Source: a virus. From it: a stretch of 34,260 nt of DNA. Shown piece after piece: positions 8,178 through 15,156 of the stretch (the first letter of the stretch is position 1; the number at the start of each line of letters is the position of its first letter). Below the pieces are notes generated by a model. It had not been told where the DNA came from. It did not search any database and was given only the letters and a program-made list of their open reading frames with translations. The position numbers and the translations under genes were made by a program. The DNA lies in the IMG/VR virus record IMGVR_UViG_3300043427_001973, positions 1 to 34,260 of that record. The stretch is one strand, 5' to 3'.

Positions 8178-8327
8178 TTAACGTAATGTAGATGGATAAG
8201 GATAACTAACTTCTGGAACACCAAGGGTGCGGCGCCACTGGTTTGCAACCTCTACAGCAAGCTGCCAGTTTTTTCTTTTCTGCTCGCGCTCCCAAGCATC
8301 GAAACCAGCAGCTGTATACCGATCCAT
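8178..8327 (-). CDS. 49-residue hypothetical protein in the structural operon
   Basis: A short leftward ORF fills most of the 165-bp gap between two structural genes. It starts with ATG 3 nt after the stop of the upstream gene and ends 12 nt before the start of the downstream gene. The protein begins MDRYTAAGFDAWEREQKRKN and ends in PSTLR. It is helical, rich in W/E/R/K, with a Tyr/Pro-rich tail. The perfect fit between neighbours and the protein-like composition support it as real. I do not recognise the family. Confidence 0.7.
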   Translation of the reverse strand: MDRYTAAGFDAWEREQKRKNWQLAVEVANQWRRTLGVPEVSYPYPSTLR

Positions 8328-8330
8328 AGA

Positions 8331-9104
8331 TCAATAGTAACCGCCTTGCAGACAGACGTAGAAACCGTTTGTTAAGGATGTTGTACCACCAACTGCGCAG
8401 TAGATTGCTTGGCCCCGTTGAATGATTAAGCCACGAGTTTTAGGAGCAATCGTGCTAGTTGCCGAAGTAAAGTTACCACCAGCATGGGGAACTGGATGAT
8501 TAATCAACGGCAGGATTTCATTTAAAGTCAAACTAAAGTTCTGAGAGCTAGAGCCACTTGGGACACTAACAGTAAATAAAGGGAAAAACTGGTTTGTATT
8601 TGTAACTTGGTTTGTATTAACTAAATAAAAACAAAAGTCAGTAGGAAGATAAACATTAACGCCACCACTAGTCGTTAAACTAGCAGCACTTGTTACTGTA
8701 AATGTACCAGTTGTAACGGCAGTTACTGTTGCAACTTCATCAGCAGCACTGCCGCTGGTGTAATCTAAATAAATAGATTGACCAACTTTAACGTTATGGT
8801 TAGCAAGCGTTACTTGAAGTGCGGTTGATCCTGATTGACTATAAGTACCAACAGATGCCGTTGTTGGATCAAGAAATACATTACGCTCTTTGCTATAACG
8901 TAACCAAATTTCATCAATGTAAGCACCACTAATAGAACTATCAACAAGTGAACTATCAATGTCAGCAACAACAGTGGCATTACCAACAGCGGTTGGAATC
9001 AAACTGGTAGAAAAAGATTGACCAGATGCTACTGTTACCAACGAGCTATTTAAAAGCGGGCGGTCAACCATTGCTGGTTGTTTGTTGGTAGAAGTACTTG
9101 CCAT
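8331..9104 (-). CDS. Beta-rich virion structural protein
   Basis: A 257-residue Ser/Thr-rich protein predicted to be mostly beta. The core segments (LLNSSLVTVASGQSFSTSLI, YIDEIWLRYSKE, FCFYLVNTNQVTNTNQFFPL and RGLIIQRGQAIYCAVG) suggest a virion structural protein of the jelly-roll or head-fibre kind. Residues 88-153 (YSQSG ... VTLANHNVKVGQSIYLDYTSG) are a copy of the module found three times in the 790-residue protein downstream. The gene lies between the small basic genes and the large structural protein. A fibre-base or adaptor role is a guess. Confidence 0.58.
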   Translation of the reverse strand: MASTSTNKQPAMVDRPLLNSSLVTVASGQSFSTSLIPTAVGNATVVADIDSSLVDSSISGAYIDEIWLRYSKERNVFLDPTTASVGTYSQSGSTALQVTLANHNVKVGQSIYLDYTSGSAADEVATVTAVTTGTFTVTSAASLTTSGGVNVYLPTDFCFYLVNTNQVTNTNQFFPLFTVSVPSGSSSQNFSLTLNEILPLINHPVPHAGGNFTSATSTIAPKTRGLIIQRGQAIYCAVGGTTSLTNGFYVCLQGGYY

Positions 9105-9147
9105 TGAATTAAACTTTATCTGCTAAAGCTATTGTAGCGCAGCTGCG

Positions 9148-9357
9148 TTAAGCAAAAAGCTTTGCATAAATGGTTGGATCAACCTGCTCTAAACCCTTGA
9201 TTCGGCTGCCTGCAAAACGAATGTCTCCAGGGAGAGGGCGAACACCGGGCTCCACATCTCCAGGGAGGCCGCGTAGGCCTGGTTCAAAATCACCTGGCAT
9301 GGCACCAAGACCACGGCCACGTGGATCTGGCAAGAAGCGATCATCTGGATTGATCAT
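9148..9357 (-). CDS. Small protein with Pro-Gly-Asp repeats
   Basis: A 69-residue protein whose middle is a tandem repeat: MPGDFEPGLRG, LPGDVEPGVRP and LPGDIRFAG, about 11 residues per unit. The C-terminus (IKGLEQVDPTIYAKLFA) is a short amphipathic helix. The start overlaps the stop of the upstream 70-residue gene by 4 bp (ATGA), which indicates coupled translation. Family not recognised. The Pro/Gly repeat suggests an extended linker-like chain. Confidence 0.6.
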   Translation of the reverse strand: MINPDDRFLPDPRGRGLGAMPGDFEPGLRGLPGDVEPGVRPLPGDIRFAGSRIKGLEQVDPTIYAKLFA

Positions 9358-9566
9358 TGACCTTTACGTTTTGTTGAAAGCTCTACAGCACGACGTGCTT
9401 TACGTGCTGACTCAGTATTGCTGACAAACTGTTTGCCGCTTCTCGATTCACGTCGCTTCTTTTCATCTGTTTTGCGACGCTCCTCTGGCGAAAGTTTTGC
9501 CCAAGCTTTTTGAGGCAGATATCGTTCTGTTTCTTTTTGTCCAGGTTCAATTGCTTTGTCTGCCAT
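9354..9566 (-). CDS. Small basic protein (phage conserved type)
   Basis: A 70-residue strongly basic protein with the pattern RYLPQKAWAKLSPEERRKTDEKKRRESRSGKQFVSNT and a Lys/Arg-rich tail. Similar short proteins with YLP-x-KAW-x-x-LSP-E and KKR-x-x-S-x-x-GKQ-[FY]-V are, as I recall, frequent in cyanophages and other aquatic phages; their function is unknown. High charge suggests nucleic-acid contact. Start and stop both overlap neighbours (TGATG upstream, ATGA downstream), placing it in a coupled run of small genes. Confidence 0.68.
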   Translation of the reverse strand: MADKAIEPGQKETERYLPQKAWAKLSPEERRKTDEKKRRESRSGKQFVSNTESARKARRAVELSTKRKGQ

Positions 9567-9985
9567 CAGTCCTCAATCGGTCCTCCATGTAGCCAGGCAT
9601 CACAAGTACGTGCAGCTGCACATTTAAATTTAAACAGTTGACAATAACCTAAGTTAGCAAGCTCTTGAACATCCCAAGGATCAGCTGCTTCTTGTTCATT
9701 GATTCCCTCAATAATGCAATCAAGGATTTTATCCGACTGATCAAAGGCTGCGCAGTTACCGCATAATGCAGATTGAACAGTAGCTACATCACTATTCCAA
9801 AGCTCAGCTTTCTTCTCCCAAAAACCAGGATCGGGTTGATCTGGATTTAAAGGACCATAAGCAAAGTTTTGAATTGTCCAATTTCTATTTTTGATATTTT
9901 CTTTAATATCAGTTGTTGCCTTAGGACAAGACGGGCTAATAGCGGCAACAGTTTTGCCAAGAAAAACTTTTGCTTGAGGTTCCAT
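9566..9985 (-). CDS. Cysteine-rich small protein, possible metal binding
   Basis: A 139-residue protein from the ATG at 9985, which overlaps the upstream stop as TGATG; a GTG one codon earlier is also possible. There is a Cys near residue 20, and the C-terminal half has a conserved-looking cluster: CGNCAAFD, then DC, GYC, FKC and RTCDAW. Counting from the ATG, cysteines lie at about 20, 75, 78, 90, 115, 122 and 128. CxxC plus spaced cysteines suggests an Fe-S or zinc site; similar CGNC-x-x-F proteins in aquatic phages have no assigned function that I know. The N-terminal half is polar and helical. Confidence 0.65.
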   Translation of the reverse strand: MEPQAKVFLGKTVAAISPSCPKATTDIKENIKNRNWTIQNFAYGPLNPDQPDPGFWEKKAELWNSDVATVQSALCGNCAAFDQSDKILDCIIEGINEQEAADPWDVQELANLGYCQLFKFKCAAARTCDAWLHGGPIED

Positions 9986-10329
9986 CACACAGCAGCAATA
10001 CTAAAGAGTACCTCAGCAGCAGTACCACCAGATTCGCTAACAAAACGAGGACGGATCAATTTTACTGGCCGACCAGAAACACTATAAACATATTGACCAT
10101 TTGCTGTGATTGTTTGCGGCCCAATGATTTGAACAAAGTTGGTGCCATCAATACTTCCATCAAGCTGCACAACGACATTCGTATCAATGGTTGTAACCGT
10201 AACAGTCAGCGTATAGGTATCTGTCGAAAATAAATTGTTAACAGCAACTTGAGTTAACGTGCCAAGACCAGGTGCAGTCAGAAGAGGTCCTGTCTGAAAG
10301 ATGGTGTCTTGAAAGTAAGTAACAGGCAT
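9985..10329 (-). CDS. Beta-sandwich hypothetical virion protein
   Basis: A 114-residue protein with alternating strands (YTLTVTVTTIDTNVVVQLDGSIDG, then NGQYVYSVSGRPVKLIRPRFVSESGG). The central VQLDGSIDGTNFV segment resembles beta-sandwich modules of small phage structural proteins. No signal peptide or membrane segment is seen. The stop overlaps the start of the Cys-rich gene. A head-decoration or neck component is possible from position only. Confidence 0.55.
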   Translation of the reverse strand: MPVTYFQDTIFQTGPLLTAPGLGTLTQVAVNNLFSTDTYTLTVTVTTIDTNVVVQLDGSIDGTNFVQIIGPQTITANGQYVYSVSGRPVKLIRPRFVSESGGTAAEVLFSIAAV

Positions 10330-10358
10330 GGTACAACTTTATCTTTATACAGTCTAAA

Positions 10359-10592
10359 TTACTTGCCTTTCTTTTCGTACTCTTCTCTTGTCATCCACTT
10401 CTGATCACCCCAGCGCTTAAGGGATTCCTGTCCCTCTGTTTTTTCTCCTTTATAACCACCACCTTTTCTTTTATATTCTTGTGCTAATAGCTGAGCTTTC
10501 CTAGCACTCCATTGACCTGGCTTACCCCCTTTAGAACCGGACATAATCCGGTCTTTAATACTCTCACGCAAACCTGGTTTAGTGTAAGCCAT
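10359..10592 (-). CDS. Small basic DUF5872-like protein
   Basis: A 77-residue basic protein with RESIKDRIMSGSKGGKPGQW, then SARKAQLLAQEYKRKGGGYKG and a tail containing LKRWGDQKWMTREEY. The GGKPGQWSARKAQL core with a following GGGY matches the small DUF5872-type domain, as I remember it, found in phages, bacteria and large DNA viruses; the function is unknown. It follows the M23-like gene with a TAATG overlap, so the two are probably translated together. Confidence 0.7.
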   Translation of the reverse strand: MAYTKPGLRESIKDRIMSGSKGGKPGQWSARKAQLLAQEYKRKGGGYKGEKTEGQESLKRWGDQKWMTREEYEKKGK

Positions 10593-11251
10593 TAACCGAA
10601 ATAGTTAGTTGTACCTGGAGAAGCAATCATCTTTGCAATGCTTCCGATTGGAATGTTGCTCTTGCTTTCACCAAACATAGAAGCAACATAATTCTTTAGT
10701 TGGTCTTGTGGGCTAATAGTCTGACTTTCTTCTTCTCCACCAGTCTGTACAAGAATATTGATGGACTGCGGTGCATCCATCTGTGCAGGTTGCTGCGGAG
10801 GCTTTACTTGCGGCATCTGCTCCATACCAGGTAATGAAACCTCCTTGCCACCCTTTGTATGAAGGAGTTGAATTTCAAAACCTTCTGGCGTTTGAATCGT
10901 TCCTAAACCTTGTCCCGGTTTAAAGCTACCTGCACCCTCGTAATAAATGGGGGTGCCTCCAGGAATGCCAAAGTCAATTCCTTTGTGGAATGTAGAGGCA
11001 CCAGCAACGGGGGCAGCACGTGGACCAAAGCCAGAGGTTATTTGGAAAGATGGTTTGAATCCGTCTTTGTCCTGAACAAAAAGTGGTGTTTTCTGTTCAC
11101 CAATTTTTAAACGTTGCAGTCCTGTACGCCAGGTAGAAGGATCAATGTATTGACCATCTTTTTTAACACGAACATCAAGGTGAGGTCCAGTTGTAGGGAA
11201 GATGTCTTCCCCCTGTCTTGCAACGTAACCAGCTTGAAATATTCCTGCCAT
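10592..11251 (-). CDS. M23-like (lysostaphin-fold) virion protein, permuted motifs
   Basis: A 219-residue protein. Residues 71-107 (ITSGFGPR ... FHKGIDFGIPGGTPIYYEGAG) match the core of M23 endopeptidases, with the H-x-x-x-D pair at H89/D93. The motif normally found near the C-terminus of that domain (GPHLHF) instead appears first, at 22-29, as GPHLDVRV, followed by a G-x-x-IDPSTW segment. This implies a circularly permuted domain in which the second His of HxH is Asp26. Residues 162-219 (SINILVQ ... TTNYFG) parallel the C-terminus of the GH104 protein next door. Likely role: local opening of peptidoglycan during DNA entry, or lysis. Loss of His may reduce activity. Confidence 0.65.
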   Translation of the reverse strand: MAGIFQAGYVARQGEDIFPTTGPHLDVRVKKDGQYIDPSTWRTGLQRLKIGEQKTPLFVQDKDGFKPSFQITSGFGPRAAPVAGASTFHKGIDFGIPGGTPIYYEGAGSFKPGQGLGTIQTPEGFEIQLLHTKGGKEVSLPGMEQMPQVKPPQQPAQMDAPQSINILVQTGGEEESQTISPQDQLKNYVASMFGESKSNIPIGSIAKMIASPGTTNYFG

Positions 11252-11253
11252 AA

Positions 11254-12012
11254 TTACATTTTAAAGTAATTAACTGGTTCTGTGGTAACCAGGGCTTGCG
11301 CTAATTCAAGAGGATTTGGTAGAGATGAGCTTTGCCTTGCTCTTGCACCACTTGTGAATTTCATCAAGAAATCCAAAGGGTTTGTTGTCTGCTCTGCTGT
11401 TGCTTTACCTTTACCCGTTACAAAGATATTAATGTTTGGAATACCGGGTTGACCTGTTGGTTGTTGACCTTGTGCAACGGTTGATGTTGTTTGTGGTTGT
11501 GTTTGGCTAGAAGCACTCTCTCCAAGTTTTTGTTTTTGCTGTGTGTAGTAGTTATACAGGTCACCGAGTTTTTTAGAAGGTTGTCCGTAGTAGCTTCCGC
11601 CACTAGATGTTGGCAATGAAGCCCACTCTGGAGCAAGCTTGTTAAGAACAGTTCCAAATTTTTCTCCTTTAAGGAATGGATCTAAGGCACCGCGTTTTTT
11701 ATCAATTAAGTAAAGAGCTGCAAGATCTTGTGACTTAGGATCAAAGCCAGGAAGACCAAGAGCTTTTGCAGTACCTTGCCAGGTTGGTGTTAAGAATTGA
11801 TAGGCTCCAGCAGCTGTGCTCGTGTAGCCTCCTCCTGTGATGGCTTTATCAGGATGGCGCCAGCCTTTGGAAGTATCAAACTTACCACCACCAAACATTG
11901 TTTGATAGCCAGACTCTCCTGGAGTGCCTTCTGCATAACGAATCGTATTGAGCAACGACCTTACTTCAGGACGTTGAAGGAGTTGCTCATACCGCTGACG
12001 AAGTTCAGACAT
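11254..12012 (-). CDS. GH104-type muramidase / lytic transglycosylase
   Basis: A 252-residue enzyme related to the phage lambda R endolysin family (GH104). The pattern runs NTIRYAEGT, with catalytic Glu28, then GYQTMFGG, HPD, STAAGAYQFLTPTW, GLPGFDPKSQDLAALYLI, RGAL and WASLP, then YYGQP. After a Gln/Thr/Ser-rich linker, residues 192-252 (PNINIFVTGKG ... EPVNYFKM) resemble the C-terminus of the M23-like protein. I chose ATG 12012 because the GTG at 12099 would overlap the upstream gene by 83 bp; no clear Shine-Dalgarno sequence is present at either. No signal peptide. Because it sits with structural genes and has an extra domain, it may be virion-associated instead of a free endolysin. Confidence 0.82.
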   Translation of the reverse strand: MSELRQRYEQLLQRPEVRSLLNTIRYAEGTPGESGYQTMFGGGKFDTSKGWRHPDKAITGGGYTSTAAGAYQFLTPTWQGTAKALGLPGFDPKSQDLAALYLIDKKRGALDPFLKGEKFGTVLNKLAPEWASLPTSSGGSYYGQPSKKLGDLYNYYTQQKQKLGESASSQTQPQTTSTVAQGQQPTGQPGIPNINIFVTGKGKATAEQTTNPLDFLMKFTSGARARQSSSLPNPLELAQALVTTEPVNYFKM

Positions 12013-12016
12013 TGGA

Positions 12017-12496
12017 CTATCGGAAGTTGTACTCGAAGTAGAAGCGGGTTCCGATAGAAACGTCTGCGGGTCCAGGTAAGGCTTGAATGAATTCAGCACC
12101 TTCCCGCTCGAAGCGATAGCGGGCTTGCATAGGGTTTCTATAATTAGCGACGTACAGATGAAGAGCTAAGCGGTCGGTTTCATAAAGATAAATTTCTGTC
12201 CAAGTTTTAAGTGTTTCTTTGAAATCAGTTGTCGTGATGGTACGATCAACGTCACCAGCAATGTTTTCTAACCGGTTACGTGGAACAGTATCATTATTAA
12301 CACTACCAGTCATATCGGTGCGCTTTTCTGCCTCATCGCACCTTGTGACTTGTTCAACTAATTTCTGATACCAGAAAGAATCTGGAACATTATTTAGAGC
12401 TTCCTCAAGTCGAGATAAGTCACCAGCAGGAATAGACGTGGTGTTATAGCCTAGGTGCCAGCGGATCTTCGACTTGAGGAAGTTATCAAGTTGCAT
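12017..12496 (-). CDS. Probable head-completion/neck protein
   Basis: A 159-residue, mainly helical protein with MQLDNFLKSKIRWHLGYN, LSRLEEALNNVPDSFWYQKLVEQVTRCDEAEKR and a beta-rich C-terminus (ADVSIGTRFYFEYNFR). The length, the helical N-terminal part and its place after the capsid cluster and before the lysins and structural adaptor fit a head-tail connector or adaptor. I recall homologous KSKIRWHLGYN proteins in cyanophages without an assigned role, so the neck function is inferred. Confidence 0.55.
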   Translation of the reverse strand: MQLDNFLKSKIRWHLGYNTTSIPAGDLSRLEEALNNVPDSFWYQKLVEQVTRCDEAEKRTDMTGSVNNDTVPRNRLENIAGDVDRTITTTDFKETLKTWTEIYLYETDRLALHLYVANYRNPMQARYRFEREGAEFIQALPGPADVSIGTRFYFEYNFR

Positions 12497-12547
12497 TAGA
12501 AAAATCTAAAAGCAGAAGGTTTTTCCCCCCATTAATAGCTTAACATG

Positions 12548-12567
12548 AAGCAGTCTCCTGCTTTTTA
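12548..12567 (+). terminator. Terminator-like hairpin, oriented for the + strand
   Basis: AAGCAG (12548-12553), loop TCTC, CTGCTT (12558-12563), with a T-run ending at 12566 on the + strand. This looks like a rho-independent terminator for rightward transcription, although all nearby genes run leftward. Read leftward it has a GAGA (GNRA) tetraloop and no T-run, so it could be an RNA processing or stability element between the two genes. Confidence 0.45.
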
Positions 12568-12574
12568 ACCTCTA

Positions 12575-13015
12575 TTACTCAACTCGAATAAGATTTTCTT
12601 TAATGATTTCGTCCCAATCAACACGCTTAATAGATTTAAGTTGATCTAAACGGGTAAACTTCTCACCGGGCATTGAAGTTTGTAAATCTTTAATGTCTCG
12701 TGCGGTTTTTAAGCCTACGCCAGGGAGGTGGTCAGCAATCTGACGTGCACTCGCAGTATTAATATTGATGCGAGTATCAAGAGGAAAAGTTTCTTTCTTA
12801 GTTGGAATCGGAGGATTAACGCCTTCTTCTTTTAGCTTTTCAGTAAGACGTTCTTCTGTTCGATCCTTTTCGTTGGTTGCAGCAAGATGAGGTACAAGAT
12901 CATCACGATCAATGTAAAGAACTTCATCTTGAGAATCAACACACATCATGACGCCATCGCCATGGTGCGAAATCATCTCGACAAGTTGACCAGTTGGTTT
13001 GTATTGGTAGAGCAT
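12575..13015 (-). CDS. Helix-hairpin-helix DNA-binding protein in the head cluster
   Basis: A 146-residue protein. Residues 1-45 form a small beta-rich domain (QYKPTGQLVEMISHHGDGVMMCV ... LYIDRDDLVPHL). After a charged linker, residues 82-140 hold a ComEA-like helix-hairpin-helix: ININTASARQIADHLPGVGLKTARDI, with the hairpin LPGVGLKTA at 97-105, then a second helix pair (FTRLDQLKSIKRVDWDEII). Such domains bind DNA backbones non-specifically. Position between the capsid and neck genes suggests a role in holding or guiding packaged DNA; this is inference. Confidence 0.72.
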   Translation of the reverse strand: MLYQYKPTGQLVEMISHHGDGVMMCVDSQDEVLYIDRDDLVPHLAATNEKDRTEERLTEKLKEEGVNPPIPTKKETFPLDTRININTASARQIADHLPGVGLKTARDIKDLQTSMPGEKFTRLDQLKSIKRVDWDEIIKENLIRVE

Positions 13016-13059
13016 TCAAGGAAATGACAACTACCAATACAATACCAACCTCAACTTAA

Positions 13060-13075
13060 CTGATCAATAGATCAG
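13060..13075 (-). repeat. Hairpin at the stop codon of the 272-residue virion gene
   Basis: Perfect 6-bp stem CTGATC (13060-13065), loop AATA, GATCAG (13070-13075). It covers the stop codon of the leftward gene ending at 13072. No T-tract follows on the leftward strand. It may limit read-through or protect the 3' end of the abundant capsid transcript. Confidence 0.4.
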
Positions 13076-13890
13076 CTATCGGTACCACCGATCTGGGAAG
13101 CAAAGTCGATCATCTCGTTGATGTCTTCCCAAACAACAGACTTAGCAGGACGCAAGTAGTTCACGCGGCACAGGATGTAGCCAGCGAGACCAGCATCTTT
13201 AGCAGTCTGACTAATGAACACACCGTCACCATCCACAGTCGTGGAGGTAACACCGTTCACGTTGAACACCTTGAAGGTGGTGTCAGCAGTGACCTTGTAG
13301 AACATCGAGTTGGCAGCATCAGCAGCCACGATGCCAGCGGTGGTCACACTGGTCCAGAAGGGCAGATCACCAACGGTGGTGTCGCTCAGACCCTGAGCAA
13401 ACAGCGAGCTGGTAGCACTCACGATAGAGCTAGCAGCAGCAAGACCATTGGCTTGAGTCGAAGGCACGCCAAAAGGAGCACCAGCATTGTTAGGACCAAG
13501 AAGCAGACCTTCGGTGGAGGTACCACCAATGTCAGCAGTTACAGGGCTAGCAGGGAAGCCCGCAAGGCCACCAGCTGGAATGTCCTGACCAATGGCGATA
13601 GAAGCGCCATAGATGTAAGCAGGACGATCAGAGCTAGCCTGCACAACAAGAGAGGTACGGTTGTCACGCACCCGATCATCAGGACGACGATCAGGAGAAG
13701 GGACAACAATATCAAAGCTCTTGAAGTTTGCTTTATCAGCAGCGACGTTGTCAATTTTGACGTAGCCGATCAGCTCAAAAGCTTCAACACCAGGCCAACC
13801 ATAAACACCTTCGGTGTTATAGGAGGAAAGACGGTTGATTTGATTACCGGGCTGGAGAATTGCACCGGCTTCTTCTTTGTAAGCAGCCAT
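13072..13890 (-). CDS. Abundant virion structural protein (capsid-associated)
   Basis: A 272-residue protein directly after the major capsid gene (18-bp gap), with the best Shine-Dalgarno site in the window: AAGGAGGT about 8 nt before the ATG. It is rich in Ala, Gly, Ser and Thr, with strands around 35-70 (VEAFELIGYVKIDNVAA, FKSFDIVVPSPDRRPDD), a middle Gly/Ala segment and a C-terminal helix (VVWEDINEMIDFAS). Codons appear more GC-rich than in the flanking genes, as in the capsid gene. This suggests high expression: a second shell or decoration protein is most likely. Family not recognised with certainty. Confidence 0.62.
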   Translation of the reverse strand: MAAYKEEAGAILQPGNQINRLSSYNTEGVYGWPGVEAFELIGYVKIDNVAADKANFKSFDIVVPSPDRRPDDRVRDNRTSLVVQASSDRPAYIYGASIAIGQDIPAGGLAGFPASPVTADIGGTSTEGLLLGPNNAGAPFGVPSTQANGLAAASSIVSATSSLFAQGLSDTTVGDLPFWTSVTTAGIVAADAANSMFYKVTADTTFKVFNVNGVTSTTVDGDGVFISQTAKDAGLAGYILCRVNYLRPAKSVVWEDINEMIDFASQIGGTDS

Positions 13891-13908
13891 TGTTAATTAC
13901 CTCCTTCC

Positions 13909-15051
13909 TCAAACGATGGTGAAAGCAGTGGTAATGAAGTCCTTATTCAGGTTGGCAAAGCCAGCGTACAGCTGCCAAATCAGGATGATAAAGCGGCTGA
14001 AGTCATCATTGTTGTTGATGAGGACCTGAGCATTAGGACCACCAATACCTACACCAACGGCCTGAGGACCGAAGAACAGAGCAGGAGGAGTGTCGTGGGA
14101 AACAGCGCCAGCACCATCGCCAATGTCAACGGTAATGGACTTAGAGGGGAAGTTAGTGGATTCGAAGAAACGCACACCTTCAAACACAAAGCCAGAAGGC
14201 ATGGTGGGTTCGCCACCAACAAACTGAGCCTGACCATACTGACCACCACCGTAGATAGCAGCGTTAGGGTTCATGCCGCTCATCAGTGGGTTACCAGGTG
14301 CAAAACCAGGATAACGAGCCACTTCACGGAAGCCCTGATCAGAACGCAGGTCCTTCATGAAGGAAGGATCAGCAATACAACGGTAGTAACCATCAGCAAA
14401 CACAGGGGTGTTGCGCTTGCGGAGGCTCTTCACCACTTCAAGAAGGTCAGTCTTAACGTTAAACTTGTAACGCTCAGACGCATACTCAGTAGCGGTATAA
14501 GCAGTCAGAGTGGTAGAACCAGTCTTTGCTTTGTTATTCGGATAGTAGTAACCACCCTGGGTGTCCGAGGACTGACCGCGAGACTCAGATTTGAACATCT
14601 CGTCCAGGAACACACGATCACGCCAGCGGCGATAGTCGTCCAGGAGAGTCAGCGAACCGATGGACTGGTGGAACATGTTAAGGTTCCCGGTGTCCAGCAG
14701 CAGACGCTGAGCAGTCATCAGGGTCTCACGAGCAATCTTGAAGGTGCTCGGGAGGTTAGGGTTGTTCGGGTCAGCAGGACCGGTGTACTCGCGGAGAGAC
14801 ACCAGCACTTTGTCCTTGACAATCGACCGGCTGTTAGCAGTACCAATGGTTTGATCCTGGGTACGCTCACGGTTGGTCTTCGTACCAGGATTACCCCAGA
14901 AACGATAACGGTCAAGTTGAACGGTTTGACCCGGCTGTTTGGTGAAGTCGTGGACAACTACAGGCTCGCAAGCCATCTCCACGATATAAGCTGGATGGGG
15001 ACGGTACAGCTCCGCACCCAACAGCTTGGGAAAGTCGTTATCAATAAACAT
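13909..15051 (-). CDS. Major capsid protein (N4 gp56/HK97-fold type)
   Basis: A 380-residue protein. The order of motifs fits the N4 gp56-like branch of HK97-fold capsid proteins: an N-terminal arm followed by TKQPGQTVQLDRYRFWGNPG, a LREYTGPADP loop, a long helix (FKIARETLMTAQRLLLDTGNLNMFHQ) and a C-terminal core with DGYYRCIADPSFMKDLRSDQGFREVARYPG, a Gly-rich loop, and VFEGVRFFESTNFP. Its own promoter and 100-nt leader precede it, and a virion protein with a strong RBS follows, as expected of the most abundant protein. No protease-fused N-terminal domain is present. Assignment as MCP is firm; the branch is less so. Confidence 0.85.
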   Translation of the reverse strand: MFIDNDFPKLLGAELYRPHPAYIVEMACEPVVVHDFTKQPGQTVQLDRYRFWGNPGTKTNRERTQDQTIGTANSRSIVKDKVLVSLREYTGPADPNNPNLPSTFKIARETLMTAQRLLLDTGNLNMFHQSIGSLTLLDDYRRWRDRVFLDEMFKSESRGQSSDTQGGYYYPNNKAKTGSTTLTAYTATEYASERYKFNVKTDLLEVVKSLRKRNTPVFADGYYRCIADPSFMKDLRSDQGFREVARYPGFAPGNPLMSGMNPNAAIYGGGQYGQAQFVGGEPTMPSGFVFEGVRFFESTNFPSKSITVDIGDGAGAVSHDTPPALFFGPQAVGVGIGGPNAQVLINNNDDFSRFIILIWQLYAGFANLNKDFITTAFTIV

Positions 15052-15150
15052 GTTGGTTCTTCAGCGTAAGGTGTAGCTGAAACCAGGACCCTAAAGATCC
15101 ATGGATCATCGGACTAAATCCGATTTTGCCTCTGGAACTTTAGTCCCATT
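15052..15150 (-). promoter_or_regulatory. Structured 5' leader of the capsid gene
   Basis: About 100 nt between the predicted transcription start and the capsid ATG. It contains an 8-bp perfect inverted repeat GGACTAAA (15111-15118) / TTTAGTCC (15139-15146), a nested 6-bp hairpin ATCGGA/TCCGAT with a CTAAA loop, and a 12-bp perfect palindrome GATCCATGGATC just downstream. The two inverted repeats share bases and are mutually exclusive. This could stabilise or regulate the capsid mRNA. Confidence 0.5.
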
Positions 15151-15156
15151 GATAAA

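Noticed and set aside
12013-12099. Longer start (GTG 12099) for the GH104 enzyme
   Set aside because: Requires an 83-bp overlap with the preceding gene; the added 29 residues are Ser/Thr-rich without domain content.
13453-15069. Long + strand ORFs opposite the capsid genes (147 and 324 residues)
   Set aside because: They mirror GC-rich, strongly coding leftward genes and encode no recognisable motif; typical antisense shadow frames.
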